Source: an uncultured Collinsella sp.
Lineage (GTDB): Bacteria; Actinomycetota; Coriobacteriia; Coriobacteriales; Coriobacteriaceae
Assembly (NCBI GenBank): GCA_900550355.1
Contig: URRT01000059.1
Coordinates: 1-10,486 of the forward strand
DNA length: 10,486 nt
Direction: 5' to 3'
Shown one piece after another: positions 1 to 5,861 of this stretch. A model generated the notes under the pieces. The model worked only from the letters and a program-made list of their open reading frames with translations, did no database searches and was not told the origin of the DNA. The position numbers were made by a program, and so were the translations under genes. Numbering within the stretch: the stretch's first letter is position 1; each line of letters opens with the position of its first letter.

Positions 1-49
1 ATACCGATTAGCGGGGGGGCGAGGACGCCGACGGGCGCCTGAAGCCGGT

Positions 50-72
50 GCGTATTTGCGAAGCAAATACGC
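50..72. repeat. Perfect 10-bp inverted repeat with GAA loop
   Basis: GCGTATTTGC (50-59) and GCAAATACGC (63-72) are exact reverse complements around a GAA loop (60-62). The centre is GCGAAGC, a sequence known to form an unusually stable mini-hairpin in single-stranded DNA. A second small hairpin, GCGGA/TCCGC, follows at 71-83. There is no T-run on either side, so a simple terminator is unlikely. Its role is unknown; it may be the tail of an extragenic repeat element. Confidence 0.6.
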
Positions 73-225
73 GGATTCTCCGCGCAAACTTCCGACTCAA
101 AACGGATGCGATGTCGATTCCGCGTCTGCTCCCGATCCCAGCCCGTCAACGGAGGCCCCGTACCGCGGAGAATCGAACTCTATGCAGGGCGCGGGCGTTA
201 AGCAAACGCTACGGCAACGCAGGGT

Positions 226-540
226 GGGACGCGCTTCCCAATGGCGGCCCAGGCGGAAAGCGCATCCCGGAATCCGCACTCAGACTGGGACGTAGTTTCC
301 GGATGATGCCTCAAGCGGAAACCGCATCCCGGAATCTAAGCTCGAAATGGGATTCTTTTTCCTGATGACGGGCTCAGCGGAAAATGCGACCCGGAATTTG
401 CTCTGAGAATGGGACGCGCTTTCCCAATGGCGGTCCAAGCGGAAAGCGCATCCCGGAATCTCGCCTCAAACTGGGGTACACTTTCCGCTTCACCTGCCGC
501 CTCAAAAAACCTGCGCGCTCGCCATCTCAAAACTGGGTAG
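226..540. repeat. Degenerate tandem array of imperfect palindromes, ~62-bp period
   Basis: Five to six units are seen. The GGG that opens each unit falls at 226, 287, 349, 411, 473 and 535, a spacing of 61, 62, 62, 62 and 62. In the first four units a left arm of the type GGGACGCGCTTTCC is followed about 16 bases later by a right arm of the type GGAAAGCGCATCCC (right arms at 255-268, 317-330, 379-392 and 441-454), giving a stem of about 14 bp. The arms are joined by GGAATCT-nn-CTCAAACT-like linkers. In the unit at 349 the arms have diverged in sequence, but most pairing survives. The last units have lost the right arm. The whole gene-free stretch 1-573 otherwise shows only the hairpin at 50-72 and the ribosome site of the next gene. 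Confidence 0.8.
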
Positions 541-573
541 AAGAAAGCCAAAACGCAATCGCAGGAGGTCAAT

Positions 574-1452
574 ATGACTGCAGAAGATAAGGCAAAGAAC
601 GCCGGCAAGGTCGCGCTCGTTTTGGAGGGCGGCAGCTTTCGTGGGCAGTTTACCGCGGGCGTGCTCGACGTTCTCATGGAGGCTGGCGTCGAGATTCCGG
701 CGGTCTACGGTGTATCGGCCGGCGCCCTCAACGGCGTGAACTACAAGTCGCACCAGATCGGCCGTGCCAACCGCATCAACCTGGCTTTCTGCAGCGACAG
801 CCGCTTCATGGGCGCCGCATCGTTTGCGTCAACGGGCTCTATCGTCGGCTACGACTTTATCTTCAACGATGTCCAGGACCGCCTAGATCCCTTTGACAAC
901 GAGGCGTTCGACGCGAGCCCCATCGAGATGTACGCCGTCGCGACGGACATGCTCTTTGGAACTGCCACGTACCTCCCGGTCAAAAGCGCCGTGCTCGATC
1001 TCGACGCCGTGCGCGCCTCGACCTCGTTGCCGCTGGTGACGCCGCCGGTCGAGATTGACGGGCACAAATACGTCGACGGCGGCGTGGCCGATTCGGTTCC
1101 TATCGAGCATGTGCTGGAGGAGGCGGGCTTCGACCGTGCGGTCGTCATCGTCACGCAGGACCGCTCGTACGAGAAAAAGCCCTACGAGTTTTTGCCGGCC
1201 GCGCGCGCCCGCTATGCCGACTACCCCTATCTGCTCGAGGCTATCGAGACGCGCCACGACCGTTACAACATCCAGCGCATGCACCTGTGGAAGTATGAGC
1301 GCGAGGGCCGTGCGTTGGTCGTCGCTCCGCAAAAGCCGGTCGAGGTCGGCCATGTTGAGCACGATCCGGCAAAGCTTCTGGACCTGTATATCCAGGGCCG
1401 CCAGGAGGCAAAGCGCCTGCTCGCGGAAATCCAAGAGTTCGTTGAGCGCTAG
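574..1452 (+). CDS. Patatin-like phospholipase family protein
   Basis: This is a predicted serine lipid acyl hydrolase of the patatin family, the group containing bacterial YjjU/RssA-like proteins, and it is expected to act on membrane or exogenous lipids. The 292-residue product has the glycine-rich oxyanion-hole motif EGGSFRG (18-24), the nucleophile elbow GVSAG with Ser48, and the catalytic-dyad motif DGG with Asp168, all intact. No signal peptide or membrane helix is visible, so a cytoplasmic or membrane-peripheral location is likely. The start is set by AGGAGG at 563-568, five bases before the ATG. The gene stands alone: the palindrome array lies upstream and no clear terminator follows. 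The family assignment is firm; the substrate is unknown. Confidence 0.9.
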   Translation: MTAEDKAKNAGKVALVLEGGSFRGQFTAGVLDVLMEAGVEIPAVYGVSAGALNGVNYKSHQIGRANRINLAFCSDSRFMGAASFASTGSIVGYDFIFNDVQDRLDPFDNEAFDASPIEMYAVATDMLFGTATYLPVKSAVLDLDAVRASTSLPLVTPPVEIDGHKYVDGGVADSVPIEHVLEEAGFDRAVVIVTQDRSYEKKPYEFLPAARARYADYPYLLEAIETRHDRYNIQRMHLWKYEREGRALVVAPQKPVEVGHVEHDPAKLLDLYIQGRQEAKRLLAEIQEFVER

Positions 1453-1551
1453 CGACGGCGAACCCTCAAAAAATGACAACAGCTAAAGAACTGGAAAATC
1501 ACGGCTCGTGGATGACATGTGCAGAAACTCTGGTCGGAGCCAAAATACCTG

Positions 1552-1579
1552 TTGACTCGTACGGCGAGCGGGGTAATAT
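1552..1579 (+). promoter_or_regulatory. Sigma-70-type promoter of rplM-rpsI
   Basis: TTGACT (1552-1557) and TAATAT (1574-1579) are separated by 16 bases and each differs from the consensus at one position. Transcription would begin near 1586, leaving a leader of about 60 nt before rplM. This is the best promoter in the window, as expected for a ribosomal protein operon. Confidence 0.75.
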
Positions 1580-1585
1580 GGACGG

Positions 1586-1617
1586 GTTACTTGCAGAGCC
1601 CCGTGAATCTCTGTAAC
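1586..1617 (+). promoter_or_regulatory. Stem-loop in the rplM leader, candidate L13 autoregulatory site
   Basis: GTTAC (1586-1590) pairs with GTAAC (1613-1617), and AGAG (1595-1598) pairs with CTCT (1609-1612); GC/GT at 1593-1594 and 1613-1614 can extend the inner helix instead of the outer one. ACGGG (1582-1586) can also pair with CCCGT (1600-1604) inside the loop, so a competing or pseudoknotted fold is possible. L13 leaders that bind the protein are known in other bacteria. That this one does the same is an inference from position. Confidence 0.4.
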
Positions 1618-1645
1618 AACACGTACTGTACATGGAGGAGTCTAA

Positions 1646-2089
1646 GTGATTTCGAAATCGACTCACTACGCCAAGCAGGGCGAGGTCCAGCGCAACTGGG
1701 TTCTCGTCGACGCCGATGGTGCTGTCCTGGGCCGTCTTGCCACCCAGATCGCAATGATCCTGCGCGGTAAGAACAAGCCCCAGTTCACGCCCAACAGCGA
1801 CTGCGGCGACTTCGTTGTCGTCATCAACGCCGATAAGGTCCAGCTTACCGGTAACAAGGCCGACACGAAGACCTATTATCGCCACAGCGGCTACAACGGC
1901 GGCCTCAAGGCTGAGAGCTTCCGCCAGGCTATGGAGAAGCACCCGGAGAAGGTCATCGAGCGCGCCGTTCGCGGTATGCTGCCCAAGACCACCCTCGGCC
2001 GTGCCCAGATGACCAAGCTTAAGGTCTACGCTGGTGCCGAGCATCCGCATGCTGCCCAGAACCCCACGAAGATTGAGCTGGAGGCTTAA
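1646..2089 (+). CDS. rplM: 50S ribosomal protein L13
   Basis: This protein of the large ribosomal subunit binds 23S rRNA early in assembly. The 147-residue product shows the L13 landmarks: NWVLVDADGAVLGRLAT (about residues 17-33), YYRHSGYNGGLK (about 72-83) and RAVRGMLPKTTLGR (about 106-119). Its length is normal for the family. The start is a GTG at 1646, supported by GGAGG at 1634-1638 seven bases upstream; a TAA lies directly before the GTG. It is the first gene of the classic rplM-rpsI pair and is separated from rpsI by two bases. Expression is driven by the promoter at 1552-1579. Confidence 0.97.
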   Translation: MISKSTHYAKQGEVQRNWVLVDADGAVLGRLATQIAMILRGKNKPQFTPNSDCGDFVVVINADKVQLTGNKADTKTYYRHSGYNGGLKAESFRQAMEKHPEKVIERAVRGMLPKTTLGRAQMTKLKVYAGAEHPHAAQNPTKIELEA

Positions 2090-2091
2090 AG

Positions 2092-2487
2092 ATGGCTGAG
2101 AACACCGTTGTCTACCAGGGTACCGGCCGTCGTAAGAACGCCGTCGCCCGCGTCCGTCTCGTCCCCGGCACCGGCAAGGTGACCATCAACAAGCGTGACG
2201 CCGAGCAGTATTTCGGCCGTCATCAGCTCGTTGAGAACGCCCTTGCTCCCTTCAAGGTGACCGACACCGCCGGTCAGTTCGACGTTATCGCTCTGTGCGA
2301 TGGCGGCGGCATCTCCGGTCAGTCCGGCGCTCTGCGCCTGGGCATCGCTCGCGCTCTTCTGAACGCTGGCGACTACCGTGCTGACCTCAAGAAGGCCGGT
2401 TTCCTTACGCGCGATGCTCGCGTGGTCGAGCGCAAGAAGTACGGCCTTAAGAAGGCCCGCCGCGCTCCCCAGTTCTCCAAGCGCTAA
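2092..2487 (+). CDS. rpsI: 30S ribosomal protein S9
   Basis: This small-subunit ribosomal protein has a basic C-terminal tail that reaches the P-site tRNA anticodon loop. The 131-residue product has the family start YQGTGRRKNAVARVRL (about 8-23), the central GGGISGQSGALRLGIARAL block (about 72-90) and the canonical ending KKARRAPQFSKR. Its Shine-Dalgarno sequence GGAGG (2080-2084) lies inside the last codons of rplM and only two bases separate the genes, so translational coupling is likely. A strong terminator follows, closing the two-gene operon. Confidence 0.98.
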   Translation: MAENTVVYQGTGRRKNAVARVRLVPGTGKVTINKRDAEQYFGRHQLVENALAPFKVTDTAGQFDVIALCDGGGISGQSGALRLGIARALLNAGDYRADLKKAGFLTRDARVVERKKYGLKKARRAPQFSKR

Positions 2488-2517
2488 GGTTTTATCTCCT
2501 TTCGAGATACAATGTAC

Positions 2518-2560
2518 AAGCGGGGCCTGCCGATTCCTCGGCGGGTCCCGCTTTTCTTTT
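2518..2560 (+). terminator. Rho-independent terminator of rplM-rpsI
   Basis: A 16-bp stem is formed by 2518-2533 and 2538-2553 with only two G-T wobbles and a TTCC loop (2534-2537). It is followed by a U-rich run that continues to 2561. It starts 30 bases after the rpsI stop. Confidence 0.95.
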
Positions 2561-2610
2561 TCGACTAGGGTGGGCGGTTGCATATCGCCTGCTAGGGAAG
2601 GAGCGATCCT

Positions 2611-3948
2611 ATGCCCCAGAACATCTTCGGTACCGACGGCGTCCGTGGCGTCGCCAATGCCGACCTCTCGTGTGACCTCGCGTTTCGCCTGGGCCGCGCG
2701 GCGACCAAGTTTCTTGGTCCGGACATCTGCATCGGCCGTGACACGCGCCTTTCGGGCACCATGCTCGAGAGCGCTCTGACCGCCGGCATTATGGCCGAGG
2801 GCGGCCGTCCGCACTGCTGCGGCGTCATCCCCACGCCTGCCGTGGCACTGCTCACCGTTCAGAACGAGCTCGACGGCGGCATCGTCATCTCTGCTTCGCA
2901 TAATCCGCCGGAGTTCAACGGCATCAAGTTCTTTAGCCGCAAGGGCATGAAGCTTCCCGACGCGGTCGAGGAAGAGATCAGCGCTTGGGTCATGTCCGAG
3001 GAAGCCATGGCTGCCGACACGCTGCCGACCGGCGCCGGCGTGGGCCACATTATCAAGATGAAGGACGCCCGCAAGGCATATGTCGACCACGCCATCGATA
3101 CGCTTGATGGCCTAAGGCTCGACGGCCTGGTCGTTGCCGTCGACTGCGGCCATGGCGCTTCTTGCCAGACTACGCCTGCCGCGCTGCAGCGCCTGGGCGC
3201 CACGGTGCACGCTATCAACACCGATTATTGCGGCACCGACATTAACGTTGAGTGCGGCTCCACTCACCTTGAGCCCCTGCGCGAGCTCGTGCTGCGCACC
3301 CACGCCGATATCGGCCTGGCCCACGACGGCGACGCCGACCGCGTGCTGTTCGTGGACAGCGAGGGCAACGAGATCGACGGTGACTACATCCTGGCTATCT
3401 GCGGTTCTGACCTTGCCGCTCGTGGCAAGCTCGCCAACTCCGAGATCGTCTCGACCGTCATGTGCAACCTGGGCTTCTCCATCGCTATGAAGGAGCAGGG
3501 CTTCGAGATGGTTCAGACCGCCGTGGGCGACCGCTACGTTCTGGAGCGCATGCTCGCGGACGGCGCCGTCATCGGCGGCGAGCAGTCCGGCCACATCATC
3601 TTCCTGGAGCACAACACCACCGGTGACGGCCTGGTGACGGCCCTGCAGCTTCTGGCCGTGCTCAAGCGCACCGGCCGCACCCTCACCGATCTTGCCGGCA
3701 TCATGAAGAAGTACCCGCAGGTACTCGTCAACGTGCATTCCGACAACAAGGCTGGTCTGGACGATTGCCAGCCCATCTGGGATGCCGTTGCTGCTGCCGA
3801 GAAGGAGCTTGACGGCCGCGGCCGCATTCTGGTGCGTCCGAGCGGTACCGAGCCGCTGGTCCGCGTGATGGCCGAGGCCGAGACGCACGAGCTGACCCAG
3901 CGCGTTGTCGACGACATCGTCGAGGTTGTCAAGCGCGAACTTCCCTAA
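2611..3948 (+). CDS. glmM: Phosphoglucosamine mutase
   Basis: GlmM converts glucosamine-6-phosphate to glucosamine-1-phosphate, the step before UDP-GlcNAc and peptidoglycan synthesis, in the cytoplasm. The 445-residue product has all the hallmarks of the alpha-D-phosphohexomutase family: start FGTDGVRG (6-13), the phosphoserine loop SASHNP with Ser96, the metal-binding loop DGDADR (239-244), the sugar-binding loop GEQSGH (323-328) and the phosphate-binding loop RPSGTEPLVRVM (409-420). The length is normal. AAGGAG at 2598-2603, seven bases before the ATG, supports the start. It lies behind the rpsI terminator, so it needs its own promoter; only a weak candidate is visible at about 2560-2586. 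rpsI-glmM adjacency is common in Gram-positive bacteria. Confidence 0.97.
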   Translation: MPQNIFGTDGVRGVANADLSCDLAFRLGRAATKFLGPDICIGRDTRLSGTMLESALTAGIMAEGGRPHCCGVIPTPAVALLTVQNELDGGIVISASHNPPEFNGIKFFSRKGMKLPDAVEEEISAWVMSEEAMAADTLPTGAGVGHIIKMKDARKAYVDHAIDTLDGLRLDGLVVAVDCGHGASCQTTPAALQRLGATVHAINTDYCGTDINVECGSTHLEPLRELVLRTHADIGLAHDGDADRVLFVDSEGNEIDGDYILAICGSDLAARGKLANSEIVSTVMCNLGFSIAMKEQGFEMVQTAVGDRYVLERMLADGAVIGGEQSGHIIFLEHNTTGDGLVTALQLLAVLKRTGRTLTDLAGIMKKYPQVLVNVHSDNKAGLDDCQPIWDAVAAAEKELDGRGRILVRPSGTEPLVRVMAEAETHELTQRVVDDIVEVVKRELP

Positions 3949-4019
3949 TGGTCAAAAACCGTTGCCAAGTGGTAAACTGTTAAGGTTATTTTGATTGATT
4001 GGTATGTCCGAGGGGGAGC

Positions 4020-4517
4020 ATGTTCACTAAAGTCCTAAGGTCTTTTGGTATGCGTGGTCGGGTCCTTACGCTGGATGCTCCCATCTCGGGCGACGTCATT
4101 CCGCTCTCCGAGGTAAACGACCAGACGTTTGCCACCGGCCTTTTGGGCCAGGGCGTGGCGATTCAGCCCACCGGAACGCGTGTGATTGCACCGGCTGATG
4201 CCAAGGTCGAGGCCATTTTTCCCACGGGACACGCCGTTGCGCTTAACACGGTCGATGGCTTGGACGTGCTCATCCACGTTGGTTTGGACACTGTTCAGCT
4301 TGAGGGCAAGCACTTTACCGTGCATGCGCAAGTGGGTGACATCGTCCATAAGGGCGATGTGCTCATTGAGTTCGATCGCGAGGCAATTGCTGCCGAGGGC
4401 TACGATGTGACGGTTCCCATCTTGGTGTGCAACTCCGTTGAGTTCTCGAGCATCAAGGGCTCCGTTGGCGTGCATGTCGAAGAGATGGACCAGCTCATCG
4501 TTGCTCGCGAGCGCTAA
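4020..4517 (+). CDS. EIIA(Glc)-type PTS sugar transporter subunit
   Basis: This is a cytoplasmic phosphocarrier of the sugar phosphotransferase system: it accepts phosphate from HPr on a histidine and passes it to an EIIB domain. The 165-residue product is a standalone EIIA(Glc) fold. The active-site histidine is His86 in LIHVGLDTVQLEG, and the supporting histidine is His71 in GHAVAL. The APADAKVEAIFPTGH block (57-71) is typical. I chose ATG 4020 because GAGG at 4010-4013 sits six bases before it; a TTG at 3999 would add seven unconserved residues, and ATG 4050 is a weaker alternative. A poor promoter, TGGTCA/TAAACT at 3949-3978, may exist. Which sugar permease it serves is unknown. It could also signal PTS status as in carbon catabolite control. 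Confidence 0.92.
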   Translation: MFTKVLRSFGMRGRVLTLDAPISGDVIPLSEVNDQTFATGLLGQGVAIQPTGTRVIAPADAKVEAIFPTGHAVALNTVDGLDVLIHVGLDTVQLEGKHFTVHAQVGDIVHKGDVLIEFDREAIAAEGYDVTVPILVCNSVEFSSIKGSVGVHVEEMDQLIVARER

Positions 4518-4539
4518 CAAGTGCACGTGGCCATTAGCC

Positions 4540-4545
4540 TACAAT
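4540..4545 (+). promoter_or_regulatory. Candidate -10 element for the nagB leader
   Basis: TACAAT (4540-4545) differs from TATAAT at one position. No good -35 is seen at the expected distance; TAACAA (4515-4520) is 19 bases away and poor, so an activator may be needed. A start near 4552 would put the first strong hairpin (4558-4591) at the very 5' end of the RNA, which supports the call. Confidence 0.4.
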
Positions 4546-4551
4546 TCAAAC

Positions 4552-4788
4552 ACGTTTACGGAGGGCGCCCTTGAAAGAGGACGCCCTCCGTGGCAAGATG
4601 GGAAACGTCCGAGGCTAAACAGCTTCGGGTCACCGTGGACGGGCAGGGGCCTCGACGCGGCTAGACACGAGACACATACATTACGCGACCTCGCCCTGGT
4701 GGCCGCACACGTTGGTTGCGGCCGACGCGGGCCGCGGGCAAGTGCTTGTAAGGGAGCCTTGCCTCTCTTGTACGAGAAAGGACGCGTA
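4552..4788 (+). promoter_or_regulatory. Hairpin-rich nagB leader RNA, candidate riboswitch or structured small RNA
   Basis: Hairpin 1 has a perfect 10-bp stem (4558-4567 with 4582-4591), a C-A mismatch, four further pairs and a GAAA tetraloop (4573-4576). Hairpin 2 has a 10-bp stem (4607-4616 with 4621-4630) and an AAAC loop. CGCGGC (4656-4661) can pair with GCCGCG (4731-4736), enclosing hairpin 3, GGCCGCA/TGCGGCC (4701-4707 with 4717-4723). The segment 4757-4768 has several exclusive partners. CCTT plus TCTC (4757-4760, 4764-4767) pairs with GAGAAAGG (4774-4781), burying the nagB ribosome site AAAGGA (4777-4782). AGGGAG (4751-4756) pairs with 4763-4768. GGCAAG at 4592-4597 or 4737-4742 pairs with CTTGCC (4758-4763). 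No known riboswitch class is recognised. Confidence 0.5.
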
Positions 4789-5517
4789 ATGAAGATCATT
4801 AAAGCTAAAGACTACGAGGATATGAGCCGCAAGGCCGCCAATATCATCTCGGCGCAGGTTATCCTCAAGCCCGACTGTGTGCTGGGCCTTGCCACCGGCT
4901 CCACCCCGATCGGTGCCTACAAGCAGCTCGCTGCTTGGTACAAGAAGGGTGACGTCGACTTTGCCGAGGTCAGCACCTACAACCTGGACGAGTATCGCGG
5001 CCTTTCGCACGACGATCCCCAGAGCTATCACTACTTCATGCGTGAGAACTTCTTCGATCACATCAACATCGACCTGAACAACACGCATGTGCCCGACGGT
5101 TCCAACCCCGACGCTGCCGCTGCCTGCTCTGAGTACGACAAGATCGTCGCCGAGGCCGGTTACCCGGATCTGCAGCTGCTCGGTATTGGCAACAACGGTC
5201 ACATCGGCTTCAACGAGCCCGATGACCACTTCTCCAAGGGCACGCACTGCGTCGACCTCACCGAGAGCACCATTCAGGCTAACAGCCGCCTGTTCGACAG
5301 CATTGACGATGTTCCCCGTCAGGCCTACACCATGGGTACCCAGACCATCATGTATGCCCGCATGATCCTGGTCGTCGCCAACGGCGAGGCCAAGGCTCAG
5401 GCCGTGCATGACATGTGCTATGGTCCGGTTACGCCCGAGTGCCCGGCTTCGATCCTGCAGCTGCACACCAACTGCGTTGTCGTTGCCGACGAGGCCGCCC
5501 TTTCGCTCTGCGAGTAG
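4789..5517 (+). CDS. nagB: Glucosamine-6-phosphate deaminase
   Basis: NagB converts glucosamine-6-phosphate to fructose-6-phosphate and ammonia, the last step of amino-sugar breakdown. The 242-residue product matches the short Gram-positive form. Visible motifs are the phosphate-binding loop ATGSTPIGAY (35-44), the catalytic-base segment YNLDEYRGL with Asp67, and GIGNNGHIGFNEP (133-145) with His138 and Glu143. The start is ATG 4789, six bases after AAAGGA. The frame stays open back to 4438, but that part overlaps the EIIA gene, then runs through strong RNA hairpins, and has no family similarity. The gene is preceded by a structured leader and closed by a terminator, so it may be a single-gene unit. 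It competes with GlmM for the same substrate. Confidence 0.96.
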   Translation: MKIIKAKDYEDMSRKAANIISAQVILKPDCVLGLATGSTPIGAYKQLAAWYKKGDVDFAEVSTYNLDEYRGLSHDDPQSYHYFMRENFFDHINIDLNNTHVPDGSNPDAAAACSEYDKIVAEAGYPDLQLLGIGNNGHIGFNEPDDHFSKGTHCVDLTESTIQANSRLFDSIDDVPRQAYTMGTQTIMYARMILVVANGEAKAQAVHDMCYGPVTPECPASILQLHTNCVVVADEAALSLCE

Positions 5518-5549
5518 CGCGAATCCTGCAGCTCGACATAGCCTTGCCT

Positions 5550-5577
5550 AAGGCCTCCGCTTTGCGGGGGCCTTTTT
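5550..5577 (+). terminator. Rho-independent terminator of nagB
   Basis: An 11-bp stem (5550-5560 with 5564-5574, one G-T wobble) with a TTT loop runs into a T-run at 5573-5577. It starts 33 bases after the nagB stop. Confidence 0.93.
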
Positions 5578-5601
5578 GCTATCCCTTTTTGCCCACTTGA
5601 C

Positions 5602-5615
5602 CAAAAACTTGCCGC
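5602..5615. repeat. Direct repeat CAAAAACTTGCCGC, copy 1
   Basis: It is identical to bases 5848-5861. It lies 25 bases after the nagB terminator, contains the small palindrome CTTGC-C-GCAAG when its right flank is included, and is flanked by TTGAC at 5597-5601 and 5620-5624. Confidence 0.6.
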
Positions 5616-5847
5616 AAGCTTGACGAATGCCGGATGTCCAACAGCTCGATTCATTCTATACCAGATTCTATGCAAAAATGCCACTAGAAGGTCGTAGACG
5701 GTAGCGGGTGCTAGGCGAGTTGAATGACATGGCTGAACCTTGTTCATCTGCGTTACACTGCCGCTTAGATGGGACAAGCTGACAAGCTCATTTACCTGCT
5801 TAAAGACCGATTAGTCGGGGGATTAATAACAATCGGCCCTCGCTGTA

Positions 5848-5861
5848 CAAAAACTTGCCGC
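5848..5861. repeat. Direct repeat CAAAAACTTGCCGC, copy 2
   Basis: It is identical to bases 5602-5615 and lies 246 bp further on, about 105 bp before the regulator start. GTAC occurs on both sides (5845-5848 and 5866-5869). A regulator-binding site is the simplest reading. Confidence 0.6.

Noticed and set aside
150..215. tRNA on the minus strand
   Set aside because: The minus strand has GTTCGATTC with a partly paired T-arm near 165-180, but no acceptor stem, no 7-base anticodon loop and no CCA end could be found.
48..365. Open reading frames of 60-113 codons over the repeat array on both strands
   Set aside because: They have no ribosome site, are arginine- and serine-rich in the way shadow frames of GC-rich DNA are, and the open length comes from the repeat units themselves.
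226..540. CRISPR array
   Set aside because: The repeats are degenerate and self-complementary over most of the period, the intervals between arms are also similar to each other, and no cas gene is present.
1632..1649. Five-codon ORF (MEESK) whose stop overlaps the rplM GTG
   Set aside because: Its start codon overlaps the Shine-Dalgarno sequence of rplM and it has no ribosome site of its own; chance is enough to explain it.
2086..3090. 334-codon ORF antisense to rpsI and glmM, and similar long antisense frames over glmM, EIIA, nagB and the regulator
   Set aside because: These are mirror frames of well-identified high-GC genes, without ribosome sites or recognisable domains.
4438..4788. N-terminal extension of NagB by 117 residues
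   Set aside because: It overlaps the EIIA gene in another frame, crosses strong RNA hairpins and lacks similarity to NagB; ATG 4789 has a good ribosome site and gives the usual length.
4552..4788. glmS ribozyme or a known riboswitch class
   Set aside because: The conserved core motifs I recall for glmS, c-di-GMP, SAM, TPP, fluoride, guanidine and c-di-AMP RNAs are not present, and the downstream gene is nagB rather than glmS.
5734..5746. LexA (SOS) box
   Set aside because: TGAAC-CTT-GTTCA has a 3-base spacer, whereas the Gram-positive and actinobacterial box has GAAC and GTTC four bases apart; the neighbouring genes are not SOS genes.
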